From: a virus
Strand: one strand, 5' to 3'
Virus record (IMG/VR): IMGVR_UViG_3300032116_000811
Coordinates: 1 to 32,757 of that record
DNA length: 32,757 nucleotides
Of the stretch, positions 1-7,953 are shown piece by piece. The notes below the pieces were generated by a model. The model was not told where the DNA came from and searched no databases. It worked only from the letters and a program-made list of their open reading frames with translations. Position 1 is the first letter of the stretch. Each line of letters starts with the position of its first letter. The position numbers were made by a program, and so were the translations under genes.

Positions 1-1
1 T

Positions 2-163
2 TCATCTTCCTCTTCGGTCAGTTGTATGATGTGCATTAACATTTGTGATACTATTTTTAAGTACAGTAAGTCGTAATTCCTTTACAATCAACTCAAGCCT
101 AGCTTCTAAGTGAGTCTTTTCTTTCATTAATTGGTTAATCTTAATGTCTACTTCTCTGGTCAT
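2..163 (-). CDS. Small coiled-coil hypothetical protein (53 aa)
   Basis: Complete short reading frame read from ATG at 163 to a TGA at 2-4, right at the window edge. The product begins MTREVDIKINQLMKEK and is a charged, heptad-like helix through about residue 35, with a basic, histidine-containing tail ending DRRGR. No family is recognised. It is the last minus-strand gene seen and lies downstream of a hairpin terminator candidate, so it may have its own promoter: TAAATTTG, which fits the Bacteroidota -7 consensus, sits only two bases before the ATG, unusually close. Real coding status is moderately supported by the uninterrupted frame and the gene order. Confidence 0.5.
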   Translation of the reverse strand: MTREVDIKINQLMKEKTHLEARLELIVKELRLTVLKNSITNVNAHHTTDRRGR

Positions 164-193
164 ACAAATTTACGATTTAATTGATATTGAAAT

Positions 194-236
194 AAAAAGT
201 GCATACCCCATTGACTACCAATGTAATACACACTTT
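194..236 (-). terminator. Hairpin terminator candidate after the phosphoesterase gene
   Basis: Read on the minus strand, an outer stem AAAGTG/CACTTT (231-236 with 196-201) encloses an inner perfect stem CATTG/CAATG. The 3' side runs into a T-rich stretch. It lies 23-65 bases past the phosphoesterase stop, the expected place for the end of the late transcript. Confidence 0.5.
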
Positions 237-258
237 CTTTATATTTACTAAACTATAG

Positions 259-963
259 TTACTTCTTAGGTAACCTAATAATCTTACTGCCTAGTGGCAT
301 TGGAACAAATATAGCAACTCTTCCACCATCCAGAACAACTCCACAGCCTAATGTGGGTCTTTTGGGGAAAGGTCGTGAATACTCCATAGCATAGGCATCT
401 ATATCTATGCCACAGCCTACATTCATGCCGAATATCATATCCTTATCAGATGAACTATAAAGAACACCTCCAAAGCTATGAATATGACCAATTACTGTTG
501 ATTGTCGAGCATCTCTTGCTCTATTGATTGCACCTGCTTGTCCTGATGATCCTGTACCATGAGTATATAAAACACTATCTATTTCCCATTCTAAAGCCCA
601 TTTCCAGCCTCTAGGAGCATCCCAAGCTTGTTCATAGGATTTAATAAAACGTTCTGGTAAACCGCTTGTTTGAGCCTTTCTTTTATGAAGGGCTGAGTGG
701 TTACCAATACATACTTTTACGTTAGGGAATTGTTTGTACCATTTGTACATAGCAGCTTGTGCTAAGTCTGCTTCTCTACCTGCTCCATGTCCGTCAGGTT
801 TAGATTCGTGATAACTGATGGCATGATTGTCAACTTCATCTCCAATGTGTACAACCTCAGAACATTGAAACTTATTCGCTACTTCATAGCAAAAAGCTTT
901 ATAGCCTGGATGACAAAATGGCTCATGAGTGTCGCCTATTACTAGGACATTTTTCTTGCTCAT
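259..963 (-). CDS. Calcineurin-like metallophosphoesterase
   Basis: A 234 aa protein with the full set of calcineurin-like phosphoesterase metal motifs in order: GDTHEP (D11, H13), GDEVDNH (D42), GNHS (N88, H89), THG (H135) and GHIH (H160, H162). Such enzymes use two metal ions to hydrolyse phosphomono- or diesters. The substrate cannot be told from sequence. Phage members are often encoded near tail, lysis or nucleotide genes, and this one follows the M15 lysis peptidase in the late operon. No signal peptide is visible, so it is probably cytoplasmic. The ATG is preceded by an A-rich CCAAAACCAAAACCAC leader. Confidence 0.85.
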   Translation of the reverse strand: MSKKNVLVIGDTHEPFCHPGYKAFCYEVANKFQCSEVVHIGDEVDNHAISYHESKPDGHGAGREADLAQAAMYKWYKQFPNVKVCIGNHSALHKRKAQTSGLPERFIKSYEQAWDAPRGWKWALEWEIDSVLYTHGTGSSGQAGAINRARDARQSTVIGHIHSFGGVLYSSSDKDMIFGMNVGCGIDIDAYAMEYSRPFPKRPTLGCGVVLDGGRVAIFVPMPLGSKIIRLPKK

Positions 964-968
964 TATAT

Positions 969-984
969 GTGGTTTTGGTTTTGG
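969..984 (-). promoter_or_regulatory. A-rich translation leader of the phosphoesterase gene
   Basis: The minus strand reads CCAAAACCAAAACCAC just before the phosphoesterase start. The same type of leader precedes starts on the other arm (22455, 23499, 23973, 25235, 25663, 32278), which argues that it is a functional Shine-Dalgarno-free initiation signal. Confidence 0.45.
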
Positions 985-1443
985 TTATTTGTAAGGTGCG
1001 TAGGCTGTTTTGCCGTTTACCTTTAGTGCTCTCAACACTTGTTTTCTATTCTTACCAGCATTATAGCTTACATGAACCCAATCAGGATTAGTTGCAGTAC
1101 CGAACTCATAAATTAACTGATCGAAATCCAAAGTATCTTTAATGAAGTCAAAAATCTCTTTGTTAGTAGGTCCACCCATTCCATCCATATCAATATCTGC
1201 CGCTTTAGCCTCACAATGTTGTGAATTTAAGCTTCCTCCAATGTAATGGTTAAGAGTCTTAGATCTGTATCCAGAAGAAATATTAATAGGACCAAATTTC
1301 ATTCTGATTGGTTCTAATACTTTCTCACAAAGAACAATAAGGTTCTGTAAATGCTCAGGAGTTGGCTCGTTAGATACTCCATGTCTTTTTGCTGATTCAC
1401 TTCTAGTAAATTCTGCTAATGCAAAGTGTGCTGTTAATTTCAT
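985..1443 (-). CDS. M15-type peptidase, probable endolysin
   Basis: A 152 aa protein of the small zinc D-Ala-D-Ala carboxypeptidase / L-Ala-D-Glu endopeptidase type (peptidase M15_3-like). The family motifs are visible: SGYRS at 57-61, SQHCEAKAADID with zinc ligands H76 and D83, and DWVHVSY with H124. It would cleave peptide cross-links of host peptidoglycan. There is no signal peptide, so release needs a holin. The adjoining small membrane genes fit that. The whole protein is the catalytic domain, without a separate cell-wall-binding module. A structural role in the tail tip is possible but less likely given the neighbours. Confidence 0.85.
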   Translation of the reverse strand: MKLTAHFALAEFTRSESAKRHGVSNEPTPEHLQNLIVLCEKVLEPIRMKFGPINISSGYRSKTLNHYIGGSLNSQHCEAKAADIDMDGMGGPTNKEIFDFIKDTLDFDQLIYEFGTATNPDWVHVSYNAGKNRKQVLRALKVNGKTAYAPYK

Positions 1444-1444
1444 C

Positions 1445-1531
1445 TTAAATCATTTGATTTACAAAATATGCTAATCCTAGCAACCATAATAGGAAGCCAA
1501 GTGTTAATATTATCTTTTCGCTTTTAGGCAT
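1445..1531 (-). CDS. 28 aa single-pass membrane peptide in the lysis region
   Basis: A short frame starts at ATG 1529-1531 and stops at 1445-1447. The product begins MPKSEK and has a hydrophobic stretch (residues 7-24) rich in I, L, G, F and W, then ends VNQMI. The start overlaps the last eight bases of the upstream 71 aa membrane gene, and the stop lies just before the M15 peptidase start, so the peptide fills the gap exactly. A purine-rich AAGAAAG precedes the ATG. Size, hydrophobicity and position fit a small holin, antiholin or regulatory lysis peptide. This is inference; the peptide is too short for family assignment. Confidence 0.5.
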   Translation of the reverse strand: MPKSEKIILTLGFLLWLLGLAYFVNQMI

Positions 1532-1739
1532 CTTTCTTAAATATTTTCTCTATTGAGGTTAAACCTAAACAACCGAACGCTAACAAAGCTACTGATTCTA
1601 CAAGAATCGTACTTGGAGCTATATGCTCTTCACTAAAACTATTGTGATACATGGTAACACATAATGTAATTACACATAATAAACCACATAAACGCTTCAT
1701 GCTAAATCTACCGCTATCTTCTTGGAAAAACTGTTTCAT
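1524..1739 (-). CDS. Putative holin-like membrane protein (71 aa)
   Basis: A 71 aa protein with two predicted membrane segments, one at about residues 14-31 (CGLLCVITLCVTMY) and one at about 43-62 (ILVESVALLAFGCLGL), followed by a short basic tail (EKIFKKDA). The N-terminus is polar. Two-pass small proteins beside an endolysin are typical of class II holins. It lies immediately upstream in transcription of the 28 aa membrane peptide and the M15 peptidase. The holin call rests on topology and neighbourhood, not a recognised motif. Confidence 0.6.
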   Translation of the reverse strand: MKQFFQEDSGRFSMKRLCGLLCVITLCVTMYHNSFSEEHIAPSTILVESVALLAFGCLGLTSIEKIFKKDA

Positions 1740-1742
1740 AAA

Positions 1743-2135
1743 TTATAATTGACTAAATTGAAAAACGATTAAGAATATTAATATTATTTTTTGCCAAGCA
1801 TGGTATTTATCCATTTTGTCAAGTTCTCTTTCCCTAGTTTGGTAAACTTCGAGGTTTGCTTCGTAGCGAAACTTGTAATTTTCGAGCTTATTAGCTTTAT
1901 TAATGTAGACATTGAGAATAGAATCATCTTTTATTGTTTTAGATTTTAACGAGTCCTTATAAGCGATTATTGTATCGTTATAGGACTTATATAATTTATT
2001 TATGGTATCTGCTTGACCAATAGTCATTATAACAACAGAATCACCCTTAATCTTTTTTGTAGTGGGATACTGGGAGTAGCTTGAAACTGACAGCAGTATC
2101 ATTGCTAACACTATCCAAAGTTGCTTTAACTTCAT
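1743..2135 (-). CDS. Exported or anchored spanin-like protein
   Basis: A 130 aa protein. It has an N-terminal signal-type segment (residues 1-22, ending SVSSYSQ, a common Bacteroidota signal-peptide ending), a charged, mostly helical middle (about 40-112) and a hydrophobic C-terminus (IILIFLIVFQF, about 116-127). N-terminal export plus a C-terminal membrane segment is the topology of unimolecular spanins, which bridge and fuse the inner and outer membranes. However, no lipobox cysteine is seen, so the outer-membrane anchor is unexplained. Its first 89 bases overlap the preceding gene in another frame, reminiscent of nested Rz/Rz1 pairs. Spanin function is inference. Confidence 0.55.
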   Translation of the reverse strand: MKLKQLWIVLAMILLSVSSYSQYPTTKKIKGDSVVIMTIGQADTINKLYKSYNDTIIAYKDSLKSKTIKDDSILNVYINKANKLENYKFRYEANLEVYQTRERELDKMDKYHAWQKIILIFLIVFQFSQL

Positions 2136-2391
2136 TTAGCTCGGTTTTTAGTGTTGTTATCTCTTGCTTAATCTCAGCGAACTTGCTTACGGTAGAAGTC
2201 ACTATAGCTTCTTTAGCCTGATCAGCTTTAATTTGAACAGCTTTGTTCTTAGTCATAGTGCTATTAAAGTCAGTCATAAATTGCTCGAACTCCTTATCTT
2301 CAGTCACTGCCTTATCTTCCTTTTTAGCTGTAACATTTATAGTAGTTGCTGTAACTGTTAAAAAACCAAATATCAAAAGAATAGATTTCAT
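2047..2391 (-). CDS. Exported coiled-coil protein, lysis region
   Basis: A 114 aa protein with a clear signal peptide (MKSILLIFGFLTVTATT, cleavage plausible after INVTA) followed by a lysine/glutamate-rich helical body. Residues about 60-95 show coiled-coil spacing (EIKQEITTLKTELNEVKATL). It would act in the periplasm. The last 89 bases overlap the next gene, whose product is also exported. Overlapping exported partners suggest a two-component spanin-like or periplasmic complex. No cysteine lipobox is present and no family is recognised. Confidence 0.55.
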   Translation of the reverse strand: MKSILLIFGFLTVTATTINVTAKKEDKAVTEDKEFEQFMTDFNSTMTKNKAVQIKADQAKEAIVTSTVSKFAEIKQEITTLKTELNEVKATLDSVSNDTAVSFKLLPVSHYKKD

Positions 2392-2397
2392 TGCCTT

Positions 2398-2703
2398 TTA
2401 TTTAACTGTTGATTTAATAGCTCCCATAGCATCTAAGGTTTCAAGCTTAGTTGTAGTAGAACTTAATGCTGTTTTACACTCAATTAAAGCCTGAGTTTTT
2501 AGGCTATCCTTATACTCAAGATTAGTAATCCTAGCGTCTTGAGAGTCTATCTGATTGTTAAAATTGCCCCTAATGTCAACATAAAGGACAGTTATACCTA
2601 TGATAACTAGGAACATAGTTCCTTTTATTGGGTCTTTACTAAACTGAGAAAAGCTAATCGGTAGAGGATTAGCACTTACATTAACATCTTTTTTAGCTGC
2701 CAT
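2398..2703 (-). CDS. Single-pass membrane protein with coiled-coil tail
   Basis: A 101 aa protein with a polar N-terminus, one membrane segment at about residues 29-44 (GTMFLVIIGITVLYVD), then a heptad-like domain (residues 50-95). It resembles inner-membrane spanin or small holin-type proteins of Bacteroidota phages in layout only. It sits in the run of five or six membrane or exported products between the fibre genes and the M15 peptidase. Spacing to both neighbours is a few bases, so it is co-expressed. Exact role unknown. Confidence 0.55.
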   Translation of the reverse strand: MAAKKDVNVSANPLPISFSQFSKDPIKGTMFLVIIGITVLYVDIRGNFNNQIDSQDARITNLEYKDSLKTQALIECKTALSSTTTKLETLDAMGAIKSTVK

Positions 2704-2707
2704 TTAC

Positions 2708-3292
2708 TTATTTTTTACCTAATTTAAAATATACACTACCTGAGTAGCCTATATTAAAGTTTTTACTAATATTTACATTAAGCCCTATTAGAGCCTTATT
2801 TTTGGCATTAAGCATGATTCCAGGACTTAGTACCTCTAAGCCATTTGAGCCGCTTAAATCGCCTCTAAAGCCCAAATAAAGACTATTCTTAGCTTTAGCT
2901 TCCTTAGTGATGGTGGTAAATATGGTTTTTTCGGTTATTTTAGCCTCAAATCCCCTTGATTGAATCTTATTTTGGCTTATAGTGTCGTTGATGACAAAGG
3001 TATTAGAATCTACGTTAATGGTGTCAGAATAGGCATAAGTACGCATATAATCGGTTACTATGCGTATAGTATCATGTACGGTATATTGTACAGAATCATG
3101 TACAGTATCAGTAGCTATTATAACATAAGGAATCGAGTTTCCTTTCAGCCACCTGGAGGTCACTTTTGTTTGATACACAGTATCGGTCTTTACAGACTCT
3201 ATAACAGCACTTGATCTATGGCATGACTCATATAGCCAAACCATAGCAAAGAACGCAAGGATAATGATTAAATAGTCCTTAATAGCTGTCAT
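2708..3292 (-). CDS. Membrane-anchored protein with beta-rich C-terminus (DUF6808-like)
   Basis: A 194 aa protein. The N-terminal membrane anchor spans residues 7-22 (YLIIILAFFAMVWLYE), followed by a cysteine at 24 that is a poor lipobox. The middle has repeated TDTVHDSV / TVHDTIRIV strands (about 60-80), and the C-terminal third ends in strands like NIGYSGSVYFKLGK. This order resembles proteins I recall as DUF6808 from Bacteroidota phages and mobile elements; the name is from memory. The anchored, elongated beta-rich form would suit a spanin or periplasm-spanning role. The start overlaps the preceding gene's stop as TAATG. Confidence 0.55.
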   Translation of the reverse strand: MTAIKDYLIIILAFFAMVWLYESCHRSSAVIESVKTDTVYQTKVTSRWLKGNSIPYVIIATDTVHDSVQYTVHDTIRIVTDYMRTYAYSDTINVDSNTFVINDTISQNKIQSRGFEAKITEKTIFTTITKEAKAKNSLYLGFRGDLSGSNGLEVLSPGIMLNAKNKALIGLNVNISKNFNIGYSGSVYFKLGKK

Positions 3293-3609
3293 TATTCAGC
3301 AGTTTCAATAGTTTCTTCAACAATTGGCTCTGGTTCTGGAGGTGCTGGTGGTACATAATCACCTGTGATTGTTAGATTAAGTTTAGATGCTATATAATCC
3401 CAAGCATATTGATTAGTTTGATAGTCAATATAATCTTGACCTGAAATACCTACAATACCATTGTTTACATTAATAAAATCAGCATCTAAAAGCATATAAG
3501 CAAAAGATGCGTAATCTATAAGATTATCAGATTGTACTTCTGCTTTTAAATATATGGCTTGAACATTTTGTCCATTTTGCCAAATTAATACAGGTTGAAT
3601 TGTCTTCAT
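3292..3609 (-). CDS. Hypothetical protein downstream of the tail fibre
   Basis: A 105 aa protein of unknown family. The first 85 residues look like a small folded domain (MKTIQPVLIWQNGQ, then strands and a helix near YAWDYIASKL). The last 20 are proline- and glutamate-rich (PPAPPEPEPIVEETIE), probably disordered. The gene starts two bases after the fibre stop, so it is tightly linked to it, like tail fibre assembly or chaperone genes. No sequence motif supports that role directly. Confidence 0.55.
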   Translation of the reverse strand: MKTIQPVLIWQNGQNVQAIYLKAEVQSDNLIDYASFAYMLLDADFINVNNGIVGISGQDYIDYQTNQYAWDYIASKLNLTITGDYVPPAPPEPEPIVEETIETAE

Positions 3610-3610
3610 A

Positions 3611-6600
3611 TTATTTATTTTCTAATTGTTTAATTCTTGCTTCTAATTCTTGAATGGCTTTTACTAAAGAAACAAATATTGCATCCTTGTCTAAGCCTAA
3701 TCTTTTGATTGAAACTTCCCTTTTTTCATCTTCGTATGAATCAAATTCAGTTACTAATTGTGGTAATACCTTTTGCACCTCTTGAGCTATAAATCCATAT
3801 TGAGTAGATTGATTTGCTACATTATTTTTCCAATCATAAGAAACTGGTCTAAGTTGTAGTATTTCATTTAATCCAAATGTTAAATCAGTAATATTCTCTT
3901 TTAAGTTCGCATCTGATGGATTTGTATTTGTTAATACACCACCATTTGAATATACTGTTCCTGTACCTAAATATGAAATATAAAGATTATTACAACTTAA
4001 GTCCATATTTCCTTGAGAACCATTAAAAATAGCTTGTATATCTCTACCATTTCCTTGTGATAAAACTAATTCTCCTGAACCATTTTTAACATTAAAATAT
4101 CCTCTTGGTGATTGAGTATTAATTCCAACATATCCCCCCGATGTGATTCTCATTCGTTCGGTATTGTTAGTACCAAATATCATAGCAGCATTAGACCTAT
4201 TAAAAACATAGGCTATTGAATTATTATCTGATATTAAAGAAAAACCTGCACTACTTCCTTGACCACTATGGCTATTTGTTAATCTTATTTCTGTATTAGT
4301 ATTGCTTCCATTATATACTTCTAATGTTGTAGCAGCAGCAGTTGTACTTGGGCTATTCGTTCCTATTCCAACGTTACCACCGCTTGTGATACGCATACGT
4401 TCGGTAATCGTAGCGTTACTACCTGCACTTCCAGTAGCAGCACTTGAAATTGAAAATGTACCACCATCAACGTTTTCTAATTGCATAAATGTTCCGCCAC
4501 CTGTAACTATTCTTTTCCAATTTGCACCGTCATAATAAAGATTATTAGAAGTGTAAATAACGTCATTAACTGCAAGTTTAAATAAACCACCTCTATCAGA
4601 AATAGCTAAACCAGTAAGAGTTGTAGCACCAGCAAATGGATTACTCGTTCCGATTCCAATGTTTTTGTTTGATGCAATAGTTAATGCTCTATTACCACTA
4701 CTAAATAAATCCCCTGCTCCTATATAGAAATTACCTGTTCCATCGTTTGTCATACCCATTGAATAATCACAAACACCTGCCCAAGCAGTTCCATTTGTAA
4801 CTACAACTCCTGTACTAAACATTAAAGTAGCTTGATTTCCTACTCCATTTCTATTTATAAATGCTCTTGCAGTACCACCACCATATTGTGAGTCTACCCA
4901 AAATTCAGTATTAACTCCTTTAGCCAATAATTGACTTGGATTAGCTGAACTTTGCATATATAAATTTCCTGTTAAAGTACCACCTGTTAAAGCAAGATAG
5001 GTACTTGCTGCTGCACTCGTTGTTAAGTATGTACTATTATCATAGCTAATTGTAGTGCCAGAAGCCTTTACAAATCCTGTTCCGTTTAATTGTGTTTGTG
5101 GAGTTAAGTTACCAGCGTTCCAAATCTTAAAACCATTTACCATTGCAAAATCAACCGAAGGAACAGATAAATTTATTTTATCTTGTGAAATACCTGTTCC
5201 ATCGTTTTGACAATAAAGTTCTAATATTTGAGCTTCTACTCCTGTTGATGTGTCTGCATATAATCTCAATCCACTTGTATCACTTCCACCACCATAAGGG
5301 TCATTAGGGAATCTTAATCCTTTAGTATAATCAGTTGAGTTTGTACCTTCTTTTAGTACAATCTGACCAGTCATTGTACCACCTGATAAAGGTAAATAAG
5401 CACTTAAAGCAGAACCATAATTAGGTATATTAAATACCCCTGTTGTATTGTTATAAGTTGCATCACCGCTTGAACCTGTTGTAGTTAAACTAATCGCTGC
5501 TCTTGCTAATGCATCTGTATATTGAGTAATCGTTGAAGCTATAGTAAACGAAGGATAAGTACCAGTAATTGATATTCCAGCACCTGCCGTTAAAGAAACA
5601 GTTTGGTCTGGAGCAGAATTAGTAATTACTCCTGTTGTATTATTATAGCTTATTCCTGTACCAGCACTTAAACTTGTTAAGGTTATAAAAGATGCACCAT
5701 TAGTAAGTTGGTTAGTGTTTGTAGGTATTGTAATTACCCCTGTTGTGCTATTGTAAGCACCACTACCAGCAGCAAAAGATAAAGCTGCTCTTGCTCTTGC
5801 ATCCGTAAAGTAAAGGTTTGTTGCTTCTACAACTGCCGTTGTATCTAAAGTTTGGAATGTCTTATCGCCTCTATAATATTGTAATGTAGTTCCAGCAGTA
5901 ATAGCAGGTTCTTTCGCATTAAATACTGACCAATCCGTTGAACTTAACTTACCAGTATTTGTAGCCGAAGCGACAGGTAGGTTAAAAGTATGTGTATCCC
6001 CACTTGAAACAATGTTAAAGTTTGTTCCGCTTGTTCCTGTAGTTATAAATTGTGATTGATCTGTTAAGTTATTTAAAGAAACCATACCCTTAGATAGGGT
6101 AGTAACTACTTGACATAAATGACCATTCTCGGTATGTAAAGTAACTGTTCTACCATCTACATTTACATAGATTCTAATTGCCAATCTATCTGTTAAAGCT
6201 AAGGCAGCAGTAGCTACAGGAATAGCAAAATAGTAAGGTGCTATTATAGTTCCTTGATTAATATACTCTGGAACTCCAACGCTACTACCTAATAAGGTAA
6301 AAGTTGTTCCATCGTATTTATAAAGTTCTGCATAAAAAAAAGGGTTTCCTGTGTTATTGTTTACACTAAAATAAAACTCACAATTAAAGTTACCGCCAGG
6401 AATTGATAATACATCAGGGTCATTAGCATCAGTAATATAACTTGCCACATATCCTGTTGTTGAAATAGCAATATCAGTTCCAGCACCTATGATTGGTTCT
6501 TTACTTAACTCTCTATAAGCTACCCCACCAATAGTACCTTGTGAAACACTTGAGTTAAGATAGTAACTAACCGAACTACCACCACCTGATGATGTTGGAA

Positions 6601-6739
6601 AGTCAGCTAATGTACCATCTCCTCGTACATATTGAGAAGCAGCACCATCTAAAGCGGTTATAACACCACTATTAGCCACTACTGGACCTTGTATATCCCT
6701 AATCTTTGCTTCGCCTGTTACTTGTAATTGTGAACTCAT
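3611..6739 (-). CDS. Tail fibre protein with S74 intramolecular chaperone
   Basis: A 1042 aa receptor-binding-type fibre. Residues about 59-218 form a domain also present in the neighbouring 391 aa protein. The middle is low-complexity fibre sequence with repeated LSGGTMTG / LTGGTLTG and NNTTGVI elements. Around 783 and 860 are two copies of the ERMRITSGG-VGI motif common in fibre shafts. The C-terminus (about 940-1042) is a peptidase S74 / intramolecular chaperone domain: SDANLKENI with the Ser-Lys pair, RPVSYDW, YGFIAQEV and a final coiled coil. In this family the domain trimerises the fibre and then cleaves itself off. It probably determines host adsorption. Confidence 0.9.
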   Translation of the reverse strand: MSSQLQVTGEAKIRDIQGPVVANSGVITALDGAASQYVRGDGTLADFPTSSGGGSSVSYYLNSSVSQGTIGGVAYRELSKEPIIGAGTDIAISTTGYVASYITDANDPDVLSIPGGNFNCEFYFSVNNNTGNPFFYAELYKYDGTTFTLLGSSVGVPEYINQGTIIAPYYFAIPVATAALALTDRLAIRIYVNVDGRTVTLHTENGHLCQVVTTLSKGMVSLNNLTDQSQFITTGTSGTNFNIVSSGDTHTFNLPVASATNTGKLSSTDWSVFNAKEPAITAGTTLQYYRGDKTFQTLDTTAVVEATNLYFTDARARAALSFAAGSGAYNSTTGVITIPTNTNQLTNGASFITLTSLSAGTGISYNNTTGVITNSAPDQTVSLTAGAGISITGTYPSFTIASTITQYTDALARAAISLTTTGSSGDATYNNTTGVFNIPNYGSALSAYLPLSGGTMTGQIVLKEGTNSTDYTKGLRFPNDPYGGGSDTSGLRLYADTSTGVEAQILELYCQNDGTGISQDKINLSVPSVDFAMVNGFKIWNAGNLTPQTQLNGTGFVKASGTTISYDNSTYLTTSAAASTYLALTGGTLTGNLYMQSSANPSQLLAKGVNTEFWVDSQYGGGTARAFINRNGVGNQATLMFSTGVVVTNGTAWAGVCDYSMGMTNDGTGNFYIGAGDLFSSGNRALTIASNKNIGIGTSNPFAGATTLTGLAISDRGGLFKLAVNDVIYTSNNLYYDGANWKRIVTGGGTFMQLENVDGGTFSISSAATGSAGSNATITERMRITSGGNVGIGTNSPSTTAAATTLEVYNGSNTNTEIRLTNSHSGQGSSAGFSLISDNNSIAYVFNRSNAAMIFGTNNTERMRITSGGYVGINTQSPRGYFNVKNGSGELVLSQGNGRDIQAIFNGSQGNMDLSCNNLYISYLGTGTVYSNGGVLTNTNPSDANLKENITDLTFGLNEILQLRPVSYDWKNNVANQSTQYGFIAQEVQKVLPQLVTEFDSYEDEKREVSIKRLGLDKDAIFVSLVKAIQELEARIKQLENK

Positions 6740-6759
6740 TTATATATAAATTTTAACTA

Positions 6760-7935
6760 TTATTTTGCAATTATTCTAACAAACTCATCAGCCTCTAAAG
6801 CTCTGCCAAAGGTAACAACTCCTGTCGTAGCATTAAATGTAACATTGTCGCCTGTAGGTACACCTGTTGTTTGTATTGTTCTAACTTCCATACCACCTCT
6901 TGTAACTGATAAGCAAGTTCCACCAATTGCTGCAGTAAACGTAACTGTAGTTTCACCACCAGTAGCAGTATATTGATACATAATCACATTTGATGTTTCT
7001 ATTACCACTCCACCAGGAGTAACTTGAGTACCTGTTAATGTATAAGCACCAGAGCCTTGTAGTGACACGCTATATGTTGATGCTGCCTCTACCCCTGCAC
7101 TTATGCTAAGTGAGCTTAAATTGGCTGTACCTGTGAATATAGAGTATCCTAGAGTACCACTACCATCCCCATTATCATTATCTACTTGAAACTTAATTAA
7201 TATAGGTTGCCTAGTCAACTGAAGGTTAGCTAAGAATAAGTAAGAATAGTCGCTTAAAGCAACAAAACCATCAGCATTGATAGTCCATGAAGCTACATCA
7301 TTCTTATACTCCTTAAACCATGCAGAAGATGCCGAAGTAACTTCTACCTGATCTACTGAAACCTCAAAAGAACAGTTTGTAGCTGCTCCAAATGGGATAC
7401 CTACAGAGATATTAGTGGTTGTTATGCCAGGATTAGTTGATTGAGTGTATAAAGTGATTTCATTAGTAGTTGTACCTAAGTAAAGTACCTCTATGATTAT
7501 TCTATCTGTGTTTAATAAAGCTGTTGTAGGAACAGCCATAAAAGTAGTATATAATGTCTTACTAAGAGATGTTAATGTTGTTTCTTCTGAAGTAGTTATT
7601 AAGGTAGCTGTTGAACCAGCATATTTATATAACTTGTATTGTACTTTAGCACCTGCAAAGGCAGTAGCTATAGAATAATAAGCTGCTATACTCCATGTAC
7701 CAGCAGTAATCTGAGTAATATTAGGATCACTAGCATCTGTTATAAAAGAAGCTATTACCCCTGCTCCAGTCTTACCAAAATCAGTTGAACTAGCAACTAT
7801 TTGAGTTGTGCTTAACTCTCTACAAGCAAAGCCATTTACAGTTACTCCTTGATTTATAGAACCATTGAAATAGTATTGCTTATTTGTGTCGTACTTATAT
7901 AATACTATATTCGTTCCGTTTATTACTGATGCCAT
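6760..7935 (-). CDS. Composite tail protein: fibre-shared domain plus tail-tube-like domain
   Basis: A 391 aa protein in three parts. Residues about 20-180 match the N-terminal domain of the downstream fibre (YYFNGSINQG versus YYLNSSVSQG; FITDASDPN versus YITDANDPD; ELYKYDG-type and TDRIIIEV-type strands in the same order). Residues about 185-303 resemble the tail tube protein encoded at 12613-13047 (paired SWTINADGF/SWSLTTDGL and STYSVSLQGSG/ATYSVSFTGTG). The last 85 residues are a beta-rich tip with ATTGVVTFGRALEADEFVRI. It probably joins the tail tip to the fibre or decorates the tail. Function is inferred from these similarities. Confidence 0.75.
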   Translation of the reverse strand: MASVINGTNIVLYKYDTNKQYYFNGSINQGVTVNGFACRELSTTQIVASSTDFGKTGAGVIASFITDASDPNITQITAGTWSIAAYYSIATAFAGAKVQYKLYKYAGSTATLITTSEETTLTSLSKTLYTTFMAVPTTALLNTDRIIIEVLYLGTTTNEITLYTQSTNPGITTTNISVGIPFGAATNCSFEVSVDQVEVTSASSAWFKEYKNDVASWTINADGFVALSDYSYLFLANLQLTRQPILIKFQVDNDNGDGSGTLGYSIFTGTANLSSLSISAGVEAASTYSVSLQGSGAYTLTGTQVTPGGVVIETSNVIMYQYTATGGETTVTFTAAIGGTCLSVTRGGMEVRTIQTTGVPTGDNVTFNATTGVVTFGRALEADEFVRIIAK

Positions 7936-7953
7936 TATTTATAAGTTATTATT

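Noticed and set aside
2164-2494. Plus-strand frames of 65 and 83 aa opposite the lysis genes
   Set aside because: Antisense shadows with no leader and no recognisable domain; the minus-strand genes explain the sequence.
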